From: Candidatus Fermentibacteraceae bacterium
Lineage (GTDB): Bacteria; Fermentibacterota; Fermentibacteria; Fermentibacterales; JCC-6
Length of the DNA: 9,164 nt
Direction of reading: 5' to 3'
NCBI GenBank assembly: GCA_029932015.1
Contig: JAOZQW010000075.1
Span: 1 to 9,164, forward strand
The position numbers were made by a program, and so were the translations under genes. The notes under the pieces are model-generated. The model was not told where the DNA came from and made no database searches. It was given only the letters and a program-made list of their open reading frames with translations. Positions 1 through 5,442 of this stretch are shown here, in pieces; position 1 is the first letter of the stretch, and every line of letters begins with the position of its first letter.

Positions 1-26
1 AGCTACTCCATCATTTGAGCTGCCCC

Positions 27-60
27 TTTACATTTCTAACTTCATGAATAAGAATAAGAT
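27..60 (+). promoter_or_regulatory. Possible promoter for the riboswitch leader
   Basis: The stretch just before the first aptamer is AT-rich compared with the rest of the window. TTTACA at 27-32 matches a sigma-70 -35 box at five of six positions. After a 16-nt spacer, TAAGAA at 49-54 is a poor -10 box; TAAGAT at 55-60 is a better hexamer but badly spaced. Transcription from here would begin shortly before the aptamers, which is where a riboswitch leader should start. This is a weak match and only the position makes it attractive. An alternative sigma factor or a promoter left of the window is equally possible. Confidence 0.25.
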
Positions 61-77
61 TTGGCGGTAGAGCACCG

Positions 78-162
78 CCGGGCAAACCGGGGGAGACCCC
101 GGGACGCAAAGCCACGGGTCCCAGCCTTAGTTTGGGGACGGAGGAAGGACAGCCGGGTTACC
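78..162 (+). ncRNA. Cyclic-di-GMP class I riboswitch (GEMM-I), aptamer 1
   Basis: This RNA element binds the second messenger cyclic di-GMP and controls the gene downstream. The conserved core of the class I aptamer is visible in order: GGGCAAACC at 80-88, GGGACGCAAAGCC at 101-113, and GCCGGGTTACC at 152-162. Between the first two blocks lies a perfect 6-bp hairpin, CCGGGG/CCCCGG (87-92 with 97-102), closed by a GAGA (GNRA) tetraloop at 93-96, the element that docks into the second helix in the known fold. The second helix starts with GTCC/GGAC (118-121 with 147-150), then a CAG/AA internal loop and a short distal pairing (125-127 with 142-144). The ligand-contacting positions equivalent to Vc2 G20, A47 and C92 read G (82), A and C (161). 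This favours c-di-GMP over the cGAMP variant, which carries A at position 20. Confidence 0.92.
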
Positions 163-248
163 GTTTGACCATCGCAAACCGGGAGAGATCCCGGGACGCA
201 AAGCCACGGGTCCCAGTCCGGGAGACCGGAAAGGACAGCCGGGTTACC
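98..248 (+). repeat. Repeated core sequences of the two riboswitch aptamers
   Basis: Positions 98-124 and 190-216 are identical over 27 bases, and 145-162 and 231-248 are identical over 18 bases. The stretches between, which form the outer ends of helices, differ in sequence and length yet still pair. This pattern fits an old tandem duplication in which only the ligand-binding core has been held constant, or strong selection on both cores. It is not a mobile element or array. Confidence 0.85.
173..248 (+). ncRNA. Cyclic-di-GMP class I riboswitch (GEMM-I), aptamer 2
   Basis: A second copy of the same aptamer begins about 10 nt after the first ends. It has GCAAACC at 174-180, the GGGACGCAAAGCC block at 193-205 and GCCGGGTTACC at 238-248. 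Its first hairpin is CCGGGA/TCCCGG (179-184 with 189-194) with a GAGA loop. Compared with aptamer 1, one pair has changed from G-C to A-T, so pairing is preserved. The second helix has GTCC/GGAC (210-213 with 233-236), the same CAG/AA internal loop and a distinct distal stem, TCCGG/CCGGA (217-221 with 226-230), with another GAGA loop. The Vc2 G20 and C92 equivalents are G174 and C247, again the c-di-GMP type. It is the aptamer nearer the start codon, so it probably contacts the expression platform directly. Confidence 0.92.
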
Positions 249-254
249 AAGCGT

Positions 255-280
255 CCGTCATCGGTTATGCCGCATGACGG
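255..280 (+). promoter_or_regulatory. Hairpin between aptamer 2 and the ribosome binding site; candidate expression platform
   Basis: CCGTCAT (255-261) pairs perfectly with ATGACGG (274-280). The helix continues inward as CGG/CCG (262-264 with 270-272) with one bulged C (273) and a 5-nt loop. It ends four bases before the AGGAGG Shine-Dalgarno sequence at 285-290. No U-run follows, so it does not look like a Rho-independent terminator. I also see no sequence that clearly pairs with the Shine-Dalgarno. How ligand binding would be converted into a change in expression is not visible; translational control is an inference. Confidence 0.45.
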
Positions 281-298
281 TCCTAGGAGGTGCTCACT

Positions 299-568
299 AT
301 GAAGTGTGTACTGCTGATGCTTGTAGCGCTTCTGCCAACGGTTCTGTTTGCCGGTGTGACGGTGGAAACCAGCCCCGCGAACGTTGACAGCTTTGTCAGC
401 GTTGCGCGAGAGGCGCTGGACACGGGTGACTATGTCACCGCGTGGGCTCTTTACGAGTGCGCTCTCCGGAGGGATCCCCACTCTCCGCAGGCCCTTGCAG
501 GCCGCCTTGCGGCCCGGGCAATGATGGAGACGGGCACAATTGAGGAGTTCTCTACGGTAGTCCGCTGA
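299..568 (+). CDS. Small secreted single-TPR protein under tandem c-di-GMP riboswitches
   Basis: I do not recognise a named family for this 89-residue protein. Residues 1-19 form a signal peptide: a basic start, a hydrophobic run rich in Leu and Val, and a Leu-Phe-Ala/Gly cleavage site. The mature part, about 70 residues, would lie in the periplasm or outside. Residues 29-62 match one tetratricopeptide repeat: Ala36 (position 8), the Gly-Asp-Tyr turn at 43-45, Ala48 (20), Tyr52 (24), Ala55 (27) and Pro60 (32). A further helix follows. A lone TPR usually packs against a partner or self-associates, so a scaffold or adaptor role is inferred, not shown. The ATG at 299 is chosen because AGGAGG at 285-290 sits 8 nt upstream; a GTG at 290 overlaps that site and is rejected. 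The double c-di-GMP leader implies expression tied to the motile/sessile decision. It is a single-gene unit, closed by a hairpin. Confidence 0.82.
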   Translation: MKCVLLMLVALLPTVLFAGVTVETSPANVDSFVSVAREALDTGDYVTAWALYECALRRDPHSPQALAGRLAARAMMETGTIEEFSTVVR

Positions 569-588
569 AACGGACCATTGGAACGCTT

Positions 589-614
589 GGGGCGGGCCCG
601 CAAGGACCCGCCCC
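589..614 (+). terminator. GC-rich hairpin ending the TPR-protein unit, possibly bidirectional
   Basis: GGGGCGGGCCC (589-599) pairs with GGACCCGCCCC (604-614) around a GCAA (GNRA) tetraloop, with one C-A mismatch. It lies 20 bases after the TGA of the small + strand gene, in the gap between two converging units, which is the usual place for a terminator. There is no convincing T-run on either strand, so intrinsic termination may be weak or may depend on Rho. It could equally protect the 3' end of the mRNA. The remaining bases to 689 show nothing I can interpret. Confidence 0.5.
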
Positions 615-689
615 CACTTCTACAAGGCAATCCCATGTTTGGACATAAAGAGATACATTAGCATACTGATCGGTGTTTTACAGGTGGAG

Positions 690-1755
690 TTATTCCTGCG
701 GATATTTCTTCCGGTCAGGTGATCTCATCTGCAACAGAAACTCAACCTCTTTTCTGACCGCAACCACCTCAATTGACCCCATGCAATCGGTACCGCTACA
801 GGTCAGTCCTGTTTTTGCTGGTTGGCAGGGATGACATGTGACGCCCTCGGGTCTTACGACCCTGTGTATTTTTGAAGGAGGGAATACACCGGTTCTTATA
901 GGATCGGATGGCCCGAAGATAGTCACAGTCGGAGTCCCCACCGCTCCGGCAATATGTGCTAAACCACTGTCGTTGGATATCATCAATTCGCACTGGGCAA
1001 TGACCGCGGAAACTTCGGACAGAGAGGTTCGCCCCAGCAGGTTCAGCGACGAGGGGGGTAGGTGATCAAGCATAGGCCCAAGACCCTGTCTGTCTCCAGC
1101 GCTTCCGATGATGACGGTCCTTATACCACTTTGATCCAGCCATTCGATAAGCTCTAGAAATCGTTCAGGATGCAACCTTATGCTGTTGAGAGTCCTCACC
1201 GGTTGATCTGCCGCCACCTGCATTCACAGCTACGAAAGCTCCCTTACCGAGTATGGAAGTAGCTTTTTAGACACTCTCCGCAGTCGGCTCGATCCGACCG
1301 GGGACGAGTACTTCTCCGCCTGACCAGCCGACAAGCCTTGCGTACCGTTGGGCGTCATGTTCCTCGTGATCCAGCTCAAAAGGAACGGTCGACGTTAAGC
1401 CAAGTCTCTTCTGTCCCTGCCCTATGCGTTGAGGAATCCCGGTTGCAAGTGTTAGGAGTCGAAGGGGATTGGCCCGGTGCAGCAGGTAAGCCTTCGAATA
1501 CCCGGTCTTCCTCAGGCGGTGAATGACAGGGATGATCGAGAGATGTCTTGCATGATTCGTCAGAATCCCCTCATCCATAGGGATAATATTGTCCACAGGG
1601 GCCGAGATGGAGGCCAGAGAGGTCAGGGTAGAGCCGATTAGAAGATCTATTGCTCTGTTTGGATTGCGCTCACGCAGGAAATGAAGTGCCGGCAGGGACA
1701 TGATGTAGTCGCCGATAGCATAGAGCTTAATGACGAGGATGCCGTTACCGCTCAT
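690..1755 (-). pseudogene. Family 9 glycosyltransferase (ADP-heptose:LPS heptosyltransferase-like), disrupted
   Basis: GT9 enzymes transfer heptose or related sugars to lipopolysaccharide core from the cytoplasmic face of the inner membrane. The N-terminal half (1755 down to 1267) has the typical start ILVIKLYAIGDYIMSLPALH, the first Rossmann domain. The C-terminal half (about 1223 down to 690) has SNDSGLAHIAGAVGTPTVTI followed by FGPSDP, the nucleotide-sugar site, and the family's Cys-rich CHPC...C...CM tail. The halves are separated by two lesions. An in-frame TAA lies at 1267-1269. Reading on in the same frame gives a sensible VAVNAGGG segment, then the frame must shift by one base near 1192-1200 to reach SIRLHPERF. 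Removing one base there restores the usual spacing between these motifs. Upstream seryl-tRNA synthetase is co-directional. Codon choice looks less GC-biased than in its neighbours (by eye, uncounted). Genuine decay is more likely than recoding, but assembly error is possible. Confidence 0.82.
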
Positions 1756-1847
1756 GATATCCGTTCGCTTTGTCTGTGGGGCTTGAATCGATCGACATCC
1801 CGAATAGACTCAGATTGGACCTTGTCCTCATAGATATTACTCATCAT
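1752..1847 (-). CDS. Possible 31-codon ORF bridging serS and the GT9 gene
   Basis: Immediately after the TGA of seryl-tRNA synthetase, with no gap, ATG-ATG opens a frame of 31 codons rich in charged and polar residues. Its TGA overlaps the ATG of the GT9 gene in the ATGA arrangement typical of translational coupling. The frame fills the whole gap exactly. Against it: there is no good Shine-Dalgarno sequence, no recognisable motif, and an open frame of this length can arise by chance. If translated, ribosomes finishing serS could restart here and hand over to the GT9 start, which itself lacks a clear ribosome binding site. I do not recognise the product. Confidence 0.25.
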   Translation of the reverse strand: MMSNIYEDKVQSESIRDVDRFKPHRQSERIS

Positions 1848-3110
1848 TCAGCCGTTCAGGAACTCGCGGCCGGTCCTCTCTGTCAGAACTGCAGGCAGTC
1901 TGACAAGACCATCTTCCCTCTGACCATTCTCGATGAGGGCGGCCATGATCCTCGGAAGGGCGATGCCGGAGCCGTTCAATGTATGTACGAACAGAGGTTT
2001 GCCCCCGCCATTGGGTCTGAACCGGATATTTCCCCTCCTTGCCTGGAAATCCCGGAAATTGGAGACAGAGGAGACTTCCAGCCACCTTTTCTGGCCGGTC
2101 GACCAGACCTCGAGATCAAAGCATCTGGCAGCCGCGAAGCTCAGATCTCCGGTAGCGAGCAGAGATACACGGTACGGCAGCTCCAGCAGGCGCAGCATTT
2201 CCTCGACATGAGCAACCATCTCCTCCTGGGTGGCCTCGGATCTGTCCGGATGGGCGAGACGCACCATCTCGATCTTCTCGAACTGATGTACCCTGTTGAG
2301 CCCTCTTGTCTCTTTCCCGTAGCTGCCCGCCTCTCTGCGGAAGGAGGGCGTATATCCGAAGAGACGGACAGGAAGATCGTCCTCTTTCAGCATCTTTCCG
2401 CGGTAGAGATTCGTGAGGGGGACTTCTGCGGTCGGGATGAGAAAGAGGTCGTCCTTCTCGATGTGGTACATGTCATCCTCGAGCTTCGGGATCTGGCCTG
2501 TTGTGGTCATGCTCTCTCTGGACGCGAGGAATGGAGACCAGATCTCTTCCATGCCGGCCTTCATGTGAAAATCCAGCATCCAGCTTATCAGGCTCCGCTG
2601 CAGCCAGGCGGCCCAGCCTCTGAGGACGAGAAAATTGGAGCCGGCTATCGCTCCTGCTGCCGCGCTGTCCAGCATGTCGCTCATTATGTCCCAGTGGGGT
2701 CTGGCTTCGAAATTCTGCTCGGGCAGCTCCCCCCATGTCCTCTGGACGATGTTGAAGGATTCATCGGGACCCAGGGGAACATCGGAGTCGGGGATATTCG
2801 GGAAGCAGAGCTCCAGACCTTTCATCTCAGCATCTATTTCAGATAGGGAACTCTCCAGCAGTGCGACTTTCCTGCCGGCTTCCCTGCTCTCATCCATCTG
2901 GGTGGAGGCATCCCCTCCGGTCTTCCGGATGGATGCGACCTCCTTGGAAAGTTCATTCCTTCTCCTCCGCTGCTCCTCGACTTCGCCGAGAACGTTCCTT
3001 CGGCTGATATCCAGTTCCAGCCAGCGGTCAATAGGGCACGGCTCTCCCTTGGCTTCCGCGGCCTCCCTTACCTTCTCCGGGTCATTTCTCAGCAATCCTC
3101 TGTCAAGCAT
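1848..3110 (-). CDS. serS: Seryl-tRNA synthetase
   Basis: This cytoplasmic enzyme activates serine with ATP and attaches it to tRNA-Ser (and to tRNA-Sec where present). The 420 residues match the usual bacterial length. Residues 1-105 are the N-terminal tRNA-binding domain, with a long charged coiled-coil arm at about 30-100. The class II catalytic core follows: TAEVPLTN at 227-234 (serine pocket), motif 2 FRREAGSYGKETRGLNRVHQ at 257-276, the VWSTGQ...EVSSVSNFRDFQARR block at 335-359, and motif 3 NGSGIALPRIMAALIEN at 379-395. All key class II elements are present, so it should be active. The ATG at 3110 has GGGAG 9 nt upstream. It lies 53 nt downstream of the dgkA-like gene and on the same strand, an unusual companion for polysaccharide genes; the gap shows no terminator hairpin, so readthrough is plausible. 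Confidence 0.97.
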   Translation of the reverse strand: MLDRGLLRNDPEKVREAAEAKGEPCPIDRWLELDISRRNVLGEVEEQRRRRNELSKEVASIRKTGGDASTQMDESREAGRKVALLESSLSEIDAEMKGLELCFPNIPDSDVPLGPDESFNIVQRTWGELPEQNFEARPHWDIMSDMLDSAAAGAIAGSNFLVLRGWAAWLQRSLISWMLDFHMKAGMEEIWSPFLASRESMTTTGQIPKLEDDMYHIEKDDLFLIPTAEVPLTNLYRGKMLKEDDLPVRLFGYTPSFRREAGSYGKETRGLNRVHQFEKIEMVRLAHPDRSEATQEEMVAHVEEMLRLLELPYRVSLLATGDLSFAAARCFDLEVWSTGQKRWLEVSSVSNFRDFQARRGNIRFRPNGGGKPLFVHTLNGSGIALPRIMAALIENGQREDGLVRLPAVLTERTGREFLNG

Positions 3111-3163
3111 CTGCTTCTACTCCCATTCAGAAATAATACTGTCAGGCGGATTCTACCCGTTGG

Positions 3164-3508
3164 TCAGATATGCGGGACAAACACCAGGAGTCCTACCGCA
3201 AGCGCCCCAGCGGCTGCCAGGAGGACGGAGGCGGCTGCCAGGTCCTTGGCCTTCTGGACCGAATCATGCCACTCAGGTGCGGTGTGGTCAGCAAGGAACT
3301 CGAGTGCGCTGTTCATGGCCTCCGCTGCCAGGACCATCCCGACGGCAAGGCTGATGGCGGTCCATTCACCCGGGCTTAGACCGACCAGGAGACCCAGTGT
3401 AACAACAGTCACAAGCGCCACCAGATGAATGCGGGCATTCGCCTGTGTGCTGAGGAGGGTCCAGATGCCCCGGAAGGCGTATTTGAAGCTCCTGAGACGA
3501 TCTCTCAT
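3164..3508 (-). CDS. dgkA: Diacylglycerol kinase / undecaprenol kinase family membrane protein (DgkA)
   Basis: DgkA-family enzymes phosphorylate a membrane lipid alcohol with ATP, either diacylglycerol (Escherichia coli type) or undecaprenol (Bacillus UdpK type). The 114 residues have the expected small three-helix layout: an amphipathic start (RSFKYAFRGI), membrane spans at about 28-44, 49-70 and 90-111, the catalytic signature EAMNSALE at 63-70 with Asp74, and AKDLAAASVLL at 87-97. The N-terminal NARIH motif and the C-terminal GLLVFVP resemble Bacillus UdpK more than E. coli DgkA, which favours undecaprenol as substrate, though sequence alone cannot settle this. Gln22 stands where E. coli DgkA and Bacillus UdpK have a metal/ATP-linked Glu. 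The ATG lies one base after the stop of the PAP2 gene, with AGGA inside that gene's end as ribosome binding site, so the two are translationally linked. Confidence 0.92.
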   Translation of the reverse strand: MRDRLRSFKYAFRGIWTLLSTQANARIHLVALVTVVTLGLLVGLSPGEWTAISLAVGMVLAAEAMNSALEFLADHTAPEWHDSVQKAKDLAAASVLLAAAGALAVGLLVFVPHI

Positions 3509-3509
3509 A

Positions 3510-4220
3510 TTAAAATCCTACTCCGAGTCCGCTGTCGGAGAACCAGTAAACCTTCAGTGCCGGCTGTATCCCCGGTGTGTTTGCGTCTGCATCATCATGC
3601 GAATGAGCTACGGCCAGTCCGACAGAGAGGCCGAGTGCAGCACCCGCTATGACATCGGAAGGATAATGCTTTCCGAGTGTTATCCGTGATAGGGCAGTAA
3701 AACCTGCAACTGCGGCAGCGGGAATGCCGGCTCCGGGACCCCATCGATCCCACACGATAGCCGCGACGCAGGCCGTACCTGCCGCGTGACCAGAAGGAAA
3801 GCTCCTTGAATTGCTCCCATCCGGTCTCTCTCGCCCCACTGCCAGCTTAAGGACGCCCGTTGCTCCGTAAGTCAGAAGCAGGCCCTCGGTTAGCATCTGC
3901 CCTGCCTCCTCCGTACCGGAGTCATCCATGACTGCTCCACCTGCCCAGACAAGTCCCGCACCTGCGAGAAGAGGAAGGCCGAAGGCGCGGTCACAGACTT
4001 CTGAACAGTCATCCAGAAAACCGTCGCCCATGAAGCCGCGATTGCCGTAGGGGCTCTCAAGCTGCAATGCTCCCCCCGCAAGGAGAGCGCCCGTTCCAAG
4101 CGTCAGAAGAGGTGCCGTATCAAAGAGGCAGTGAATGTCCTCTCCGATGAAATGCACAAAATCACCGCAGGGAGCAGTGCTTGCCGCAAGGAGAACAGTA
4201 GCCGGCAGCAGACACCTCAT
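3510..4220 (-). CDS. PAP2-superfamily phosphatase, secreted or membrane-bound
   Basis: PAP2 enzymes remove phosphate from lipid phosphates or pyrophosphates, for example undecaprenyl pyrophosphate, at the outer face of the membrane. All three active-site motifs are present in the 236-residue protein: K125-(x)6-RP (132-133), PSGH at 142-145, and SR (178-179)-(x)5-H185-(x)3-D189. Residues 1-18 look like a signal sequence or first membrane anchor, and several hydrophobic segments follow (about 36-52, 84-97, 146-157, 165-177, 190-205). The tail after 206 is His/Asp-rich and ends in an amphipathic strand closing with Phe. I choose the ATG at 4220 because GGAG lies just upstream; the ATG at 4235 has no ribosome binding site of its own and its codons contain that site. 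A TGAGGGA/TCCCTCG hairpin (about 4236-4253) precedes the gene. Pairing with the kinase gene downstream suggests polyprenyl-phosphate recycling, an inference. Confidence 0.9.
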   Translation of the reverse strand: MRCLLPATVLLAASTAPCGDFVHFIGEDIHCLFDTAPLLTLGTGALLAGGALQLESPYGNRGFMGDGFLDDCSEVCDRAFGLPLLAGAGLVWAGGAVMDDSGTEEAGQMLTEGLLLTYGATGVLKLAVGRERPDGSNSRSFPSGHAAGTACVAAIVWDRWGPGAGIPAAAVAGFTALSRITLGKHYPSDVIAGAALGLSVGLAVAHSHDDADANTPGIQPALKVYWFSDSGLGVGF

Positions 4221-4235
4221 AGTCCTCTCCTTCAT

Positions 4236-4253
4236 TGAGGGATGAATCCCTCG
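4236..4253 (-). other. Short hairpin between the aminotransferase and PAP2 genes
   Basis: GAGGGA (4237-4242) pairs with TCCCTC (4247-4252) around a TGAA loop, extendable by one wobble pair. It sits 10 nt after the aminotransferase stop and ends just before the PAP2 ribosome binding site. No T-run follows, so it is unlikely to terminate transcription. An RNA-processing or stability role is possible, and chance is also possible. Confidence 0.3.
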
Positions 4254-4262
4254 AGCTGCATG

Positions 4263-5417
4263 CTACTTTCCTGAGTAGAAGGCCTTTACCGCCTCAGCCA
4301 CCTCTGCCAGCTCCTCCTCCGTCAGCTCGCCGAATACCGGGAGGGAGATTACTTCAGCGGCGGCCTTCTCGGTGACGGGGAAGTCACCCTCCTCGTAGCC
4401 GAGAGGTGCGAAGCACTCCTGCAGATGCAGGGGAAGCGGATAGTAGACAGCGCAGCCTATGCCCTGCTCTCTGAGCGCGGCGAGGAGGGCGTCTCTGTCC
4501 CTGACCCTGAGGGTGTACTGGTTGTAGACAGACCAGGCTTCAGGAGCGATGACTGGCGTAATGACCTGCTCTATGTCAGCGAAGGAGCTGTCGTAGAAGG
4601 CTGCATTCCGCCTCCTTCCCTTGTGCCAGCCCTCAAGGCAGCGGAGCTTGATCCTGAGGAAGGCGGCCTGCAGGGAGTCGAGTCTTGAATTGAAACCGAT
4701 CTCACGATGTATATAGCCCTGTCCGCCGTGCTCCCTGAGCCTGGTCAGACGGGCGGCGACCTCATCATCACCGGTGGTTATCATTCCGCCGTCACCGAGA
4801 GCTCCGAGGTTCTTCGAGGGGAAGAAGCTGAAGCAGCCTGTCATCCCGAAGGAACCTGCACGACCCTTCTTCCATTTAGCGCCGACTGCCTGGCAGGCAT
4901 CTTCGACCACCGGGAGCCCCCAGTCGTCGCAGATAGCCATGATCCGGTCCATATCGCAGACCTGTCCGAAGAGATGAACAGGCATGGCAGCGGAAACTCT
5001 TGTACCCGAACTCCGCTCAACGACCCCCCTGTCCGTGAGGGCACAGTTGGTATTCAGCCACTTATCGAGGAGATCGGCATCCATGTTGAAAGTATCCGGA
5101 TCGATATCGATGAAGACGGGGATGCCCCCAGCCCTCACAACAGCGCCTGCCGAGGCGAAGAATGTAAAGGGAGTAGTTATCACCAGTTCGCCTGTTTCGA
5201 CCCCTGCCGCCATCAGTGCGAGGATGAGAGCGTCGGTGCCGGATGCGCAGCCTACAGCATGCCTGGTACCGCAGTAGTCGGCGAACTCCGACTCAAGGAA
5301 TTCCATTTCGGGTCCCTTTATGAACCTGGAACTCTCAAGAGCCTTATTGAACGCTTCCCTGAGCTCGTCCAGGATGGGCCCGTGCTGCCTGCTGATATCA
5401 AGTAGAGGAACTGCCAT
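4263..5417 (-). CDS. DegT/DnrJ/EryC1/StrS family sugar aminotransferase
   Basis: These PLP-dependent enzymes transfer an amino group, usually from glutamate, to a keto-sugar nucleotide, making the amino sugars of O-antigens, capsules and exopolysaccharides in the cytoplasm. The 384 residues match the family length. The start VPLLDISRQHGPILDEL is typical. CASGTDAL at 57-64 is the phosphate-binding turn; PVVEDACQAVGA at 169-180 supplies the PLP-contacting acidic residue; SFFPSKNLGALGDGG at 197-211 carries the Schiff-base lysine, Lys202; VYYPLPLHLQ lies near the C-terminus. The overall style resembles WbpE/WlbE-type enzymes acting on 3-keto sugars, but the substrate cannot be fixed from sequence. 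The ATG at 5417 has AAGGG 8 nt upstream. It follows the priming sugar transferase by 42 nt containing a hairpin. No dehydratase, dehydrogenase or acetyltransferase that would complete the sugar pathway lies in the window. Confidence 0.95.
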   Translation of the reverse strand: MAVPLLDISRQHGPILDELREAFNKALESSRFIKGPEMEFLESEFADYCGTRHAVGCASGTDALILALMAAGVETGELVITTPFTFFASAGAVVRAGGIPVFIDIDPDTFNMDADLLDKWLNTNCALTDRGVVERSSGTRVSAAMPVHLFGQVCDMDRIMAICDDWGLPVVEDACQAVGAKWKKGRAGSFGMTGCFSFFPSKNLGALGDGGMITTGDDEVAARLTRLREHGGQGYIHREIGFNSRLDSLQAAFLRIKLRCLEGWHKGRRRNAAFYDSSFADIEQVITPVIAPEAWSVYNQYTLRVRDRDALLAALREQGIGCAVYYPLPLHLQECFAPLGYEEGDFPVTEKAAAEVISLPVFGELTEEELAEVAEAVKAFYSGK

Positions 5418-5442
5418 TTACCGATCCCTTCGAATTCAAATG

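Noticed and set aside
78..248. cGAMP (GEMM-Ib) specificity for the riboswitches
   Set aside because: Both aptamers keep G at the position that is A in cGAMP-selective variants, and C at the position equivalent to Vc2 C92.
98..248. CRISPR or other short-repeat array
   Set aside because: There are only two copies, the intervening bases form paired helices, and the conserved blocks are those of a known riboswitch class.
255..284. Rho-independent terminator in the riboswitch leader
   Set aside because: The hairpin is followed by TCCTAGGAGG with no T-run, so intrinsic termination is not supported.
290..298. GTG start for the small TPR protein
   Set aside because: The codon overlaps the AGGAGG ribosome binding site, which is correctly spaced for the ATG at 299.
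158..481. A 107-codon open frame on the - strand at the left end
   Set aside because: It runs antisense through aptamer 2 and the small TPR gene; the structured RNA explains the sequence better.
1192..1269. Programmed frameshifting or stop-codon readthrough in the GT9 gene
   Set aside because: There is no obvious slippery heptamer plus pseudoknot at the shift, and two separate recoding events would be needed. Decay or sequencing error is simpler.
1770..2846. A 358-codon open frame on the + strand
   Set aside because: It lies wholly antisense to serS, whose class II motifs are unmistakable. The translation has no recognisable motif and is what GC-rich codon bias produces on the opposite strand.
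2635..3354. A 239-codon open frame on the + strand
   Set aside because: It crosses antisense over serS and the dgkA-like gene, has no family signature and no ribosome binding site.
4707..5405. A 232-codon open frame on the + strand
   Set aside because: It is a mirror of the sugar aminotransferase gene, which carries all its active-site motifs on the - strand.
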